Shown here: one piece after another, positions 12,311 through 25,648 of the stretch
Layout: each line of letters begins with the position of its first letter
How positions within the stretch are numbered: position 1 is the first letter of the stretch
Source: Auanema rhodensis
Lineage: Eukaryota; Nematoda; Chromadorea; Rhabditida; Rhabditidae
Length of the DNA stretch: 64,000 nt
Direction: 5' to 3'
Assembly: GCA_964057225.1 (NCBI GenBank)
Contig: OZ059900.1
Location: 16,445,638-16,509,637 of the forward strand
Notes under the pieces: model-generated
What the model was told of the DNA's origin: nothing
What the model saw: only the letters and a program-made list of their open reading frames with translations
Databases searched by the model: none
Made by a program: the position numbers and the translations under genes

Positions 12311-15300
12311 TCGATTTAATCAATATTAGCCATAAGGGGCGTGCCCTCAGAATATGCTAATTTCCTTAATTTTCTAACCCCTGTTTTTTTGTCGTGAAAG
12401 TGGAACTAGACGTTGTACGAACATTTTTGAGCTAGGTTTCATTGACATTGCATGAGTTTGAACACATGAAATCGTAAGTCAAAACCTTGTTTACAGCGAA
12501 ATTTCCAAAAACTGGTTTTCCAGCATAATAAAATATTTCTCATGGGAAATACTGTGTTTTTGTATTTTTCTAGTGTTCAGCATGTAAAATACTTCATTTT
12601 AGTATGTGACACGCTGAAATTCGTTGCATTTGACGACTCATATGAACAAAAATCGATTTAATCAATATTAGCCATAAGGGGCGTGCCCTCAGAATATGCT
12701 AATTTCCTTAATTTTCTAACCCCTGTTTTTTTGTCGTGAAAGTGGAACTAGACGTTGTACGAACAATTTTGAGCTAGGTTTCATTGACATTGCATGAGTT
12801 TGAACACATGAAATCGTAAGTCAAAACCTTGTTTACAGCGAAATTTCCAAAAACTGGTTTTCCAGCATAATAAAATATTTCTCATGGGAAATACTGTGTT
12901 TTTGTATTTTTCTAGTGTTCAGCATGTAAAATGGTTCATTTTAGTATGTAACACGCTGAAATTCGTTGCATTTGACGACTCATATGAACAAAAATCGATT
13001 TAATCAATATTAGCCATAAGGGGCGTGCCCTCAGAATATGCTAATTTCCTTAATTTTCTAACCCCTATTTTTTTGTCGTGAAAGTGGAACTAGACGTTGT
13101 ACGAACAATTTTGAGCTAGGTTTCATTGACATTGCATGAGTTTGAACACATGAAATCGTAAGTCAAAACCTTGTTTACAGCGAAATTTCCAAAAACTGGT
13201 TTTCCAGCATAATAAAATATTTCTCATGGGAAATACTGTGTTTTTGTATTTTTCTAGTGTTCAGCATGTAAAATGCTTCATTTTAGTATGTAACACGCTG
13301 AAATTCGTTGCATTTGACGACTCATATGAACAAAAATCGATTTAATCAATATTAGCCATAAGGGGCGTGCCCTCAGAATATGCTAATTTCCTTAATTTTC
13401 TGACCCCTGTTTTTTTGTCGTGAAAGTGGAACTAGACGTTGTACGAACAATTTTGAGCTAGGTTTCATTGACATTGCATGAGTTTGAACACATGAAATCG
13501 TAAGTCAAAACCTTGTTTACAGCGAAATTTCCAAAAACTGGTTTTCCAGCATAATAAAATATTTCTCATGGGAAATACTGTGTTTTTGTATTTTTCTAGT
13601 GTTCAGCATGTAAAATGCTTCATTTTAGTATGTAACACGCTGAAATTCGTTGCATTTGACGACTCATATGAACAAAAATCGATTTAATCAATATTAGCCA
13701 TAAGGGGCGTGCCCTCAGAATATGCTAATTTCCTTAATTTTCTAACCCCTGTTTTTTTGTCGTGAAAGTGGAACTAGACGTTGTACGAACAATTTTGAGC
13801 TAGGTTTCATTGACATTGCATGAGTTTGAACACATGAAATCGTAAGTCAAAACCTTGTTTACAGCGAAATTTCCAAAAACTGGTTTTCCAGCATAATAAA
13901 ATATTTCTCATGGGAAATACTGTGTTTTTGTATTTTTCTAGTGTTCAGCATGTAAAATGCTTCATTTTAGTATGTAACACGCTGAAATTCGTTGCATTTG
14001 ACGACTCATATGAACAAAAATCGATTTAATCAATATTAGCCATAAGGGGCGTGCCCTCAGAATATGCTAATTTCCTTAATTTTCTAACCCCTGTTTTTTT
14101 GTCGTGAAAGTGGAACTAGACGTTGTACGAACAATTTTGAGCTAGGTTTCATTGACATTGCATGAGTTTGAACACATGAAATCGTAAGTCAAAACCTTGT
14201 TTACAGCGAAATTTCCAAAAACTGGTTTTCCAGCATAATAAAATATTTCTCATGAGAAATACTGTGTTTTTGTATTTTTCTAGTGTTCAGCATGTAAAAT
14301 GCTTCATTTTAGTATGTAACACGATGAAATTCGTTGCATTTGACGACTCATATGAACAAAAATCGATTTAATCAATATTAGCCGTAAGGGGCGTGCCCTC
14401 AGAATATGCTAATTTCATTAATTTTCTAACCCCTGTTTTTTTGTCGTGAAAGTGGAACTAGACGTTGTAGGAACAATTTTGAGCTAGGTTTCATTGACAT
14501 TGCATGAGTTTGAACACATGAAATCGTAAGTCAAAACCTTGTTTACAGCGAAATTTCCAAAAACTGGTTTTCCAGCATAATAAAATATTTCTCATGGGAA
14601 ATACTGTGTTTTTGTATTTTTCTAGTGTTCAGCATGTAAAATGCTTCATTTTAGTATGTAACACGCTGAAATTCGTTGCATTTGACGACTCATATGAACA
14701 AAAATCGATTTAATCAATATTAGCCATAAGGGGCGTGCCCTCAGAATATGCTAATTTCCTTAATTTTCTAACCCCTGTTTTTTTGTCGTGAAAGTGGAAC
14801 TAGACGTTGTAGGAACAATTTTGAGCTAGGTTTCATTGACATTGCATGAGTTTGAACACATGAAATCGTAAGTCAAAACCTTGTTTACAGCGAAATTTCC
14901 AAAAACTGGTTTTCCAGCATAATAAAATATTTCTCATGGGAAATACTGTGTTTTTGTATTTTTATAGTGTTCAGCATGTAAAATGCTTCATTTTAGTATG
15001 TAACACGCTGAAATTCGTTGCATTTGACGACTCATATGAACAAAAATCGATTTAATCAATATTAGCCATAAGGGGCGTGCCCTCAGAATATGCTAATTTC
15101 CTTAATTTTCTAACCCCTGTTTTTTTGTCGTGAAAGTGGAACTAGACGTTGTAGGAACAATTTTGAGCTAGGTTTCATTGACATTGCATGAGTTTGAACA
15201 CATGAAATCGTAAGTCAAAACCTTGTTTACAGCGAAATTTCCAAAAACTGGTTTTCCAGCATAATAAAATATTTCTCATGGGAAATACTGTGTTTTTGTA

Positions 15301-15730
15301 TTCTTCTAGTGTTCAGCATGTAAAATGCTTCATTTTAGTATGTAACACGCTGAAATTCGTTGCATTTGACGACTCATATGAACAAAAATCGATTTAATCA
15401 ATATTAGCCATAAGGGGCGTGCCCTCAGAATATGCTAATTTCCTTAATTTTCTAACCCCTGTTTTTTTGTCGTGAAAGTGGAACTAGACGTTGTACGAAC
15501 AATTTTGAGCTAGGTTTCATTGACATTGCATGAGTTTGAACACATGAAATCGTAAGTCAAAACCTTGTTTACAGCGAAATTTCCAAAAACTGGTTTTCCA
15601 GCATAATAAAATATTTCTCATGGGAAATACTGTGTTTTTGTATTTTTCTAGTGTTCAGCATGTAAAATGCTTCATTTTAGTATGTAACACGCTGAAATTC
15701 GTTGCATTTGACTACTCATATGAACAAAAA

Positions 15731-17098
15731 TCGATTTAATCAATATTAGCCATAAGGGGCGTGCCCTCAGAATATGCTAATTTCCTTAATTTTCTAACCC
15801 CTGTTTTTTTGTCGTGAAAGTGGAACTAGACGTTGTACAAACAATTTTGAGCTAGGTTTCATTGACATTGCATGAGTTTGAACACATGAAATCGTAAGTC
15901 AAAACCTTGTTTACAGCGAAATTTCCAAAAACTGGTTTTCCAGCATAATAAAATATTTCTCATGAGAAATACTGTGTTTTTGTATTTTTCTAGTGTTCAG
16001 CATGTAAAATGCTTCATTTTAGTATGTAACACGCTGAAATTCGTTGCATTTGACTACTCATATGAACAAAAATCGATTTAATCAATATTAGCCGTAAGGG
16101 GCGTGCCCTCAGAATATGCTAATTTCATTAATTTTCTAACCCCTGTTTTTTTGTCGTGAAAGTGGAACTAGACGTTGTAGGAACAATTTTGAGCTAGGTT
16201 TCATTGACATTGCATGAGTTTGAACACATGAAATCGTAAGTCAAAACCTTGTTTACAGCGAAATTTCCAAAAACTGGTTTTCCAGCATAATAAAATATTT
16301 CTCATGGGAAATACTGTGTTTTTGTATTTTTCTAGTGTTCAGCATGTAAAATGCTTCATTTTAGTATGTAACACGCTGAAATTCGTTGCATTTGACGACT
16401 CATATGAACAAAAATCGATTTAATCAATATTAGCCATAAGGGGCGTGCCCTCAGAATATGCTAATTTCCTTAATTTTCTAACCCCTGTTTTTTTGTCGTG
16501 AAAGTGGAACTAGACGTTGTAGGAACAATTTTGAGCTAGGTTTCATTGACATTGCATGAGTTTGAACACATGAAATCGTAAGTCAAAACCTTGTTTACAG
16601 CGAAATTTCCAAAAACTGGTTTTCCAGCATAATAAAATATTTCTCATGGGAAATACTGTGTTTTTGTATTTTTATAGTGTTCAGCATGTAAAATGCTTCA
16701 TTTTAGTATGTAACACGCTGAAATTCGTTGCTTTTGACGACTCATATGAACAAAAATCGATTTAATCAATATTAGCCATAAGGGGCGTGCCCTCAGAATA
16801 TGCTAATTTCCTTAATTTTCTAACCCCGGTTTTTTTGTCGTGAAAGTGGAATTAGACGTTGTAGGAACAATTTTGAGCTAGGTTTCATTGACATTGCATG
16901 AGTTTGAACACATGAAATCGTAAGTCAAAACCTTGTTTACAGCGAAATTTCCAAAAACTGGTTTTCCAGCATAATAAAATATTTCTCATGGGAAATACTG
17001 TGTTTTTGTATTTTTCTAGTGTTCAGCATGTAAAATGCTTCATTTTAGTATGTAACACGCTGAAATTCGTTGCATTTGACGACTCATATGAACAAAAA
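15731..17098. repeat. 5-monomer duplication, left copy (M47-M50)
   Basis: Marker order: M47 G109A+G235A+G325T; M48 A22G+C55A+C108G; M49 C108G+C260A+A318T; M50 T72G+C96T+C108G. The same order recurs 1710 bp (5 monomers) downstream at M52-M55. M51, a simple C108G copy, separates the two. Confidence 0.9.
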
Positions 17099-17440
17099 TC
17101 GATTTAATCAATATTAGCCATAAGGGGCGTGCCCTCAGAATATGCTAATTTCCTTAATTTTCTAACCCCTGTTTTTTTGTCGTGAAAGTGGAACTAGACG
17201 TTGTAGGAACAATTTTGAGCTAGGTTTCATTGACATTGCATGAGTTTGAACACATGAAATCGTAAGTCAAAACCTTGTTTACAGCGAAATTTCCAAAAAC
17301 TGGTTTTCCAGCATAATAAAATATTTCTCATGGGAAATACTGTGTTTTTGTATTTTTCTAGTGTTCAGCATGTAAAATGCTTCATTTTAGTATGTAACAC
17401 GCTGAAATTCGTTGCATTTGACGACTCATATGAACAAAAA

Positions 17441-18808
17441 TCGATTTAATCAATATTAGCCATAAGGGGCGTGCCCTCAGAATATGCTAATTTCCTTAAT
17501 TTTCTAACCCCTGTTTTTTTGTCGTGAAAGTGGAACTAGACGTTGTACAAACAATTTTGAGCTAGGTTTCATTGACATTGCATGAGTTTGAACACATGAA
17601 ATCGTAAGTCAAAACCTTGTTTACAGCGAAATTTCCAAAAACTGGTTTTCCAGCATAATAAAATATTTCTCATGAGAAATACTGTGTTTTTGTATTTTTC
17701 TAGTGTTCAGCATGTAAAATGCTTCATTTTAGTATGTAACACGCTGAAATTCGTTGCATTTGACTACTCATATGAACAAAAATCGATTTAATCAATATTA
17801 GCCGTAAGGGGCGTGCCCTCAGAATATGCTAATTTCATTAATTTTCTAACCCCTGTTTTTTTGTCGTGAAAGTGGAACTAGACGTTGTAGGAACAATTTT
17901 GAGCTAGGTTTCATTGACATTGCATGAGTTTGAACACATGAAATCGTAAGTCAAAACCTTGTTTACAGCGAAATTTCCAAAAACTGGTTTTCCAGCATAA
18001 TAAAATATTTCTCATGGGAAATACTGTGTTTTTGTATTTTTCTAGTGTTCAGCATGTAAAATGCTTCATTTTAGTATGTAACACGCTGAAATTCGTTGCA
18101 TTTGACGACTCATATGAACAAAAATCGATTTAATCAATATTAGCCATAAGGGGCGTGCCCTCAGAATATGCTAATTTCCTTAATTTTCTAACCCCTGTTT
18201 TTTTGTCGTGAAAGTGGAACTAGACGTTGTAGGAACAATTTTGAGCTAGGTTTCATTGACATTGCATGAGTTTGAACACATGAAATCGTAAGTCAAAACC
18301 TTGTTTACAGCGAAATTTCCAAAAACTGGTTTTCCAGCATAATAAAATATTTCTCATGGGAAATACTGTGTTTTTGTATTTTTATAGTGTTCAGCATGTA
18401 AAATGCTTCATTTTAGTATGTAACACGCTGAAATTCGTTGCTTTTGACGACTCATATGAACAAAAATCGATTTAATCAATATTAGCCATAAGGGGCGTGC
18501 CCTCAGAATATGCTAATTTCCTTAATTTTCTAACCCCGGTTTTTTTGTCGTGAAAGTGGAATTAGACGTTGTAGGAACAATTTTGAGCTAGGTTTCATTG
18601 ACATTGCATGAGTTTGAACACATGAAATCGTAAGTCAAAACCTTGTTTACAGCGAAATTTCCAAAAACTGGTTTTCCAGCATAATAAAATATTTCTCATG
18701 GGAAATACTGTGTTTTTGTATTTTTCTAGTGTTCAGCATGTAAAATGCTTCATTTTAGTATGTAACACGCTGAAATTCGTTGCATTTGACGACTCATATG
18801 AACAAAAA
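17441..18808. repeat. 5-monomer duplication, right copy (M52-M55)
   Basis: Matches M47-M50 marker for marker. Related but less complete versions precede it (M42-M45) and follow it (M60-M63), so this class order has been copied at least four times inside 7.2 kb. Confidence 0.9.
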
Positions 18809-19492
18809 TCGATTTAATCAATATTAGCCATAAGGGGCGTGCCCTCAGAATATGCTAATTTCCTTAATTTTCTAACCCCTGTTTTTTTGTCGTGAAAGTG
18901 GAACTAGACGTTGTAGGAACAATTTTGAGCTAGGTTTCATTGACATTGCATGAGTTTGAACACATGAAATCGTAAGTCAAAACCTTGTTTACAGCGAAAT
19001 TTCCAAAAACTGGTTTTCCAGCATAATAAAATATTTCTCATGGGAAATACTGTGTTTTTGTATTTTTATAGTGTTCAGCATGTAAAATGCTTCATTTTAG
19101 TATGTAACACGCTGAAATTCGTTGCTTTTGACGACTCATATGAACAAAAATCGATTTAATCAATATTAGCCATAAGGGGCGTGCCCTCAGAATATGCTAA
19201 TTTCCTTAATTTTCTAACCCCGGTTTTTTTGTCGTGAAAGTGGAATTAGACGTTGTAGGAACAATTTTGAGCTAGGTTTCATTGACATTGCATGAGTTTG
19301 AACACATGAAATCGTAAGTCAAAACCTTGTTTACAGCGAAATTTCCAAAAACTGGTTTTCCAGCATAATAAAATATTTCTCATGGGAAATACTGTGTTTT
19401 TGTATTTTTTTAGTGTTCAGCATGTAAAATGCTTCATTTTAGTATGTAACACGCTGAAATTCGTTGCATTTGACGACTCATATGAACAAAAA
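18809..19492. repeat. 2-monomer copy M56-M57 of M54-M55
   Basis: M56 has C108G+C260A+A318T and M57 has T72G+C96T+C108G, exactly the pair M54-M55 immediately before. M57 additionally has C260T. A 684-bp tandem duplication nested at the end of the 5-monomer copy is the likely origin. Confidence 0.88.
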
Positions 19493-21544
19493 TCGATTTA
19501 ATCAATATTAGCCATAAGGGGCGTGCCCTCAGAATATGCTAATTTCATTAATTTTCTAACCCCTGTTTTTTTGTCGTGAAAGTGGAACTAGACGTTGTAC
19601 AAACAATTTTGAGCTAGGTTTCATTGACATTGCATGAGTTTGAACACATGGAATCGTAAGTCAAAACCTTGTTTACAGCGAAATTTCCAAAAACTGGTTT
19701 TCCAGCATAATAAAATATTTCTCATGGGAAATACTGTGTTTTTGTATTTTTCTAGTGTTCAGCATGTAAAATACTTCATTTTAGTATGTAACACGCTGAA
19801 ATTCGTTGCATTTGACGACTCATATGAACAAAAATCGATTTAATCAATATTAGCCATAAGGGGCGTGCCCTCAGAATATGCTAATTTCCTTAATTTTCTA
19901 ACCCCTGTTTTTTTGTCGTGAAAGTGGAACTAGACGTTGTACAAACAATTTTGAGCTAGGTTTCATTGACATTGCATGAGTTTGAACACATGAAATCGTA
20001 AGTCAAAACCTTGTTTACAGCGAAATTTCCAAAAACTGGTTTTCCAGCATAATAAAATATTTCTCATGGGAAATACTGTGTTTTTGTATTTTTCTAGTGT
20101 TCAGCATGTAAAATGCTTCATTTTAGTATGTAACACGCTGAAATTCGTTGCATTTGACTACTCATATGAACAAAAATCGATTTAATCAATATTAGCCATA
20201 AGGGGCGTGCCCTCAGAATATGCTAATTTCCTTAATTTTCTAACCCCTGTTTTTTTGTCGTGAAAGTGGAACTAGACGTTGTACAAACAATTTTGAGCTA
20301 GGTTTCATTGACATTGCATGAGTTTGAACACATGAAATCGTAAGTCAAAACCTTGTTTACAGCGAAATTTCCAAAAACTGGTTTTCCAGCATAATAAAAT
20401 ATTTCTCATGAGAAATACTGTGTTTTTGTATTTTTCTAGTGTTCAGCATGTAAAATGCTTCATTTTAGTATGTAACACGATGAAATTCGTTGCATTTGAC
20501 GACTCATATGAACAAAAATCGATTTAATCAATATTAGCCGTAAGGGGCGTGCCCTCAGAATATGCTAATTTCATTAATTTTCTAACCCCTGTTTTTTTGT
20601 CGTGAAAGTGGAACTAGACGTTGTAGGAACAATTTTGAGCTAGGTTTCATTGACATTGCATGAGTTTGAACACATGAAATCGTAAGTCAAAACCTTGTTT
20701 ACAGCGAAATTTCCAAAAACTGGTTTTCCAGCATAATAAAATATTTCTCATGGGAAATACTGTGTTTTTGTATTTTTCTAGTGTTCAGCATGTAAAATGC
20801 TTCATTTTAGTATGTAACACGCTGAAATTCGTTGCATTTGACGACTCATATGAACAAAAATCGATTTAATCAATATTAGCCATAAGGGGCGTGCCCTCAG
20901 AATATGCTAATTTCCTTAATTTTCTAACCCCTGTTTTTTTGTCGTGAAAGTGGAACTAGACGTTGTAGGAACAATTTTGAGCTAGGTTTCATTGACATTG
21001 CATGAGTTTGAACACATGAAATCGTAAGTCAAAACCTTGTTTACAGCGAAATTTCCAAAAACTGGTTTTCCAGCATAATAAAATATTTCTCATGGGAAAT
21101 ACTGTGTTTTTGTATTTTTATAGTGTTCAGCATGTAAAATGCTTCATTTTAGTATGTAACACGCTGAAATTCGTTGCATTTGACGACTCATATGAACAAA
21201 AATCGATTTAATCAATATTAGCCATAAGGGGCGTGCCCTCAGAATATGCTAATTTCCTTAATTTTCTAACCCCGGTTTTTTTGTCGTGAAAGTGGAATTA
21301 GACGTTGTAGGAACAATTTTGAGCTAGGTTTCATTGACATTGCATGAGTTTGAACACATGAAATCGTAAGTCAAAACCTTGTTTACAGCGAAATTTCCAA
21401 AAACTGGTTTTCCAGCATAATAAAATATTTCTCATGGGAAATACTGTGTTTTTGTATTTTTCTAGTGTTCAGCATGTAAAATGCTTCATTTTAGTATGTA
21501 ACACGCTGAAATTCGTTGCATTTGACTACTCATATGAACAAAAA

Positions 21545-22570
21545 TCGATTTAATCAATATTAGCCATAAGGGGCGTGCCCTCAGAATATGCTAATTTCCT
21601 TAATTTTCTAACCCCTGTTTTTTTGTCGTGAAAGTGGAACTAGACGTTGTACAAACAATTTTGAGCTAGGTTTCATTGACATTGCATGAGTTTGAACACA
21701 TGAAATCGTAAGTCAAAACCTTGTTTACAGCGAAATTTCCAAAAACTGGTTTTCCAGCATAATAAAATATTTCTCATGAGAAATACTGTGTTTTTGTATT
21801 TTTCTAGTGTTCAGCATGTAAAATGCTTCATTTTAGTATGTAACACGCTGAAATTCGTTGCATTTGACGACTCATATGAACAAAAATCGATTTAATCAAT
21901 ATTAGCCATAAGGGGCGTGCCCTCAGAATATGCTAATTTCCTTAATTTTCTAACCCCTGTTTTTTTGTCGTGAAAGTGGAACTAGACGTTGTAGGAACAA
22001 TTTTGAGCTAGGTTTCATTGACATTGCATGAGTTTGAACACATGAAATCGTAAGTCAAAACCTTGTTTACAGCGAAATTTCCAAAAACTGGTTTTCCAGC
22101 ATAATAAAATATTTCTCATGAGAAATACTGTGTTTTTGTATTTTTCTAGTGTTCAGCATGTAAAATGCTTCATTTTAGTATGTAACACGATGAAATTCGT
22201 TGCATTTGACGACTCATATGAACAAAAATCGATTTAATCAATATTAGCCATAAGGGGCGTGCCCTCAGAATATGCTAATTTCATTAATTTTCTAACCCCT
22301 GTTTTTTTGTCGTGAAAGTGGAACTAGACGTTGTACAAACAATTTTGAGCTAGGTTTCATTGACATTGCATGAGTTTGAACACATGGAATCGTAAGTCAA
22401 AACCTTGTTTACAGCGAAATTTCCAAAAACTGGTTTTCCAGCATAATAAAATATTTCTCATGGGAAATACTGTGTTTTTGTATTTTTCTAGTGTTCAGCA
22501 TGTAAAATACTTCATTTTAGTATGTAACACGCTGAAATTCGTTGCATTTGACGACTCATATGAACAAAAA
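21545..22570. repeat. 5-monomer-period duplication, left copy (M64-M66)
   Basis: Marker order is M64 G109A+G235A; M65 C108G+G235A+C304A; M66 C55A+G109A+A159G+G281A. The order recurs 1710 bp downstream in M69-M71. The preceding M63 and M68 both end with G325T, which supports extending the duplicated unit to the left. Confidence 0.85.
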
Positions 22571-23254
22571 TCGATTTAATCAATATTAGCCATAAGGGGC
22601 GTGCCCTCAGAATATGCTAATTTCATTAATTTTCTAACCCCTGTTTTTTTGTCGTGAAAGTGGAACTAGACGTTGTACAAACAATTTTGAGCTAGGTTTC
22701 ATTGACATTGCATGAGTTTGAACACATGGAATCGTAAGTCAAAACCTTGTTTACAGCGAAATTTCCAAAAACTGGTTTTCCAGCATAATAAAATATTTCT
22801 CATGGGAAATACTGTGTTTTTGTATTTTTCTAGTGTTCAGCATGTAAAATACTTCATTTTAGTATGTAACACGCTGAAATTCGTTGCATTTGACGACTCA
22901 TATGAACAAAAATCGATTTAATCAATATTAGCCATAAGGGGCGTGCCCTCAGAATATGCTAATTTCCTTAATTTTCTAACCCCTGTTTTTTTGTCGTGAA
23001 AGTGGAACTAGACGTTGTAGGAACAATTTTGAGCTAGGTTTCATTGACATTGCATGAGTTTGAACACATGAAATCGTAAGTCAAAACCTTGTTTACAGCG
23101 AAATTTCCAAAAACTGGTTTTCCAGCATAATAAAATATTTCTCATGGGAAATACTGTGTTTTTGTATTTTTCTAGTGTTCAGCATGTAAAATGCTTCATT
23201 TTAGTATGTAACACGCTGAAATTCGTTGCATTTGACTACTCATATGAACAAAAA

Positions 23255-24280
23255 TCGATTTAATCAATATTAGCCATAAGGGGCGTGCCCTCAGAATATG
23301 CTAATTTCCTTAATTTTCTAACCCCTGTTTTTTTGTCGTGAAAGTGGAACTAGACGTTGTACAAACAATTTTGAGCTAGGTTTCATTGACATTGCATGAG
23401 TTTGAACACATGAAATCGTAAGTCAAAACCTTGTTTACAGCGAAATTTCCAAAAACTGGTTTTCCAGCATAATAAAATATTTCTCATGAGAAATACTGTG
23501 TTTTTGTATTTTTCTAGTGTTCAGCATGTAAAATGCTTCATTTTAGTATGTAACACGCTGAAATTCGTTGCATTTGACGACTCATATGAACAAAAATCGA
23601 TTTAATCAATATTAGCCATAAGGGGCGTGCCCTCAGAATATGCTAATTTCCTTAATTTTCTAACCCCTGTTTTTTTGTCGTGAAAGTGGAACTAGACGTT
23701 GTAGGAACAATTTTGAGCTAGGTTTCATTGACATTGCATGAGTTTGAACACATGAAATCGTAAGTCAAAACCTTGTTTACAGCGAAATTTCCAAAAACTG
23801 GTTTTCCAGCATAATAAAATATTTCTCATGAGAAATACTGTGTTTTTGTATTTTTCTAGTGTTCAGCATGTAAAATGCTTCATTTTAGTATGTAACACGA
23901 TGAAATTCGTTGCATTTGACGACTCATATGAACAAAAATCGATTTAATCAATATTAGCCATAAGGGGCGTGCCCTCAGAATATGCTAATTTCATTAATTT
24001 TCTAACCCCTGTTTTTTTGTCGTGAAAGTGGAACTAGACGTTGTACAAACAATTTTGAGCTAGGTTTCATTGACATTGCATGAGTTTGAACACATGGAAT
24101 CGTAAGTCAAAACCTTGTTTACAGCGAAATTTCCAAAAGCTGGTTTTCCAGCATAATAAAATATTTCTCATGGGAAATACTGTGTTTTTGTATTTTTCTA
24201 GCGTTCAGCATGTAAAATGCTTCATTTTAGTATGTAACACGCTGAAATTCGTTGCATTTGACGACTCATATGAACAAAAA
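23255..24280. repeat. 5-monomer-period duplication, right copy (M69-M71)
   Basis: M69 and M70 match M64 and M65. M71 matches M66 in C55A, G109A and A159G but lacks G281A and has private A200G and T264C, so it has diverged or been partly converted since the duplication. Confidence 0.82.
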
Positions 24281-25648
24281 TCGATTTAATCAATATTAGC
24301 CATAAGGGGCGTGCCCTCAGAATATGCTAATTTCATTAATTTTCTAACCCCTGTTTTTTTGTCGTGAAAGTGGAACTAGACGTTGTAGGAACAATTTTGA
24401 GCTAGGTTTCATTGACATTGCATGAGTTTGAACACATGAAATCGTAAGTCAAAACCTTGTTTACAGCGAAATTTCCAAAAACTGGTTTTCCAGCATAATA
24501 AAATATTTCTCATGGGAAATACTGTGTTTTTGTATTTTTCTAGTGTTCAGCATGTAAAATGCTTCATTTTAGTATGTAACACGCTGAAATTCGTTGCATT
24601 TGACAACTCATATGAACAAAAAACCGATTTAATCAATATTAGCCATAAGGGGCGTGCCCTCAGAATATGCTAATTTCCTTAATTTTCTAACCCCTGTTTT
24701 TTGTCGTGAAAGTGGAACTAGACGTTGTACGAACAATTTTGAGCTAGGTTTCATTGACATTGCATGAGTTCGAACACATGAAATCGTAAGTCAAAACCTT
24801 GTTTACAGCGAAAATTCCAAAAACTGGTTTTCCAGCATAATAAAATATTTCTCATGGGAAATACTGTGTTTTTGTATTTTTCTAGTGTTCAGCATGTAAA
24901 ATACTTCATTTTAGTATGTAACACGCTGAAATTCGTTGCATTTGACGACTCATATGAACAAAAATCGATTTAATCAATATTAGCCATAAGGGGCGTGCCC
25001 TCAGAATATGCTAATTTCCTTAATTTTCTAACCCCTGTTTTTTTGTCGTGAAAGTGGAACTAGACGTTGTACGAACAATTTTGAGCTAGGTTTCATTGAC
25101 ATTGCATGAGTTCGAACACATGAAATCGTAAGTCAAAACCTTGTTTACAGCGAAAATTCCAAAAACTGGTTTTCCAGCATAATTAAATATTTCTCATGGG
25201 AAATACTGTGTTTTTGTATTTTTCTAGTGTTCAGCATGTAAAATACTTCATTTTAGTATGTAACACGCTGAAATTCGTTGCATTTGACGACTCATATGAA
25301 CAAAAATCGATTTAATCAATATTAGCCATAAGGGGCGTGCCCTCAGAATATGCTAATTTCCTAAATTTTCTAACCCCTGTTTTTTTGTCGTGAAAGTGGA
25401 ACTAGACGTTGTACAAACAATTTTGAGCAAGGTTTCATTGACATTGCATGAATTTGAACACATGAAATCGTAAGTCAAAACCTTGTTTACAGCGAAATTT
25501 CCAAAAACTGGTTTTCCAGCATAATAAAACATTTCTCATGGGAAATACTGTGTTTTTGTATTTTTCTAGTGTTCAGCATGTAAAATGCTTCATTTTAGTA
25601 TGTAACACGCTGAAATTCGTTGCATTTGACTACTCATATGAACAAAAA
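24281..25648. repeat. Most divergent four-monomer stretch (M72-M75)
   Basis: M72 ends with G325A and an irregular junction in which an extra A and a T-to-C change replace the usual A-run/TCG, making it 343 bp. M73 then has a 6-T run (341 bp), restoring the phase. M73 and M74 share T149C and T192A with G281A, and M75 carries T57A, G109A, T123A, G146A, a T225C-like change in the A/T tract and G325T. This is the highest concentration of private changes in the window. Confidence 0.82.

Larger units (their letters stand above)
1..14020. repeat. Zone I: near-consensus monomers M1-M41
   Basis: Copies here carry few markers: A100G in the adjacent pair M9-M10, G125A with A254T (M12, M19, M31), C71T, G109A pairs (M15-M16, M27-M28), T257C (M21, M23, M24 and their duplicates) and A338C. 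M1 has a private A276T and M2 a private G134A. The stretch holds the 12-monomer duplication listed separately. No gene or insert is present. Confidence 0.85.

Noticed and set aside
24765-25115. RNA polymerase III B-box-like AGTTCGAACAC created by T149C in M73 and M74
   Set aside because: Ten of eleven consensus positions fit, but no A box lies at a suitable distance and no tRNA or SINE-like fold is visible; the normal monomer lacks it.
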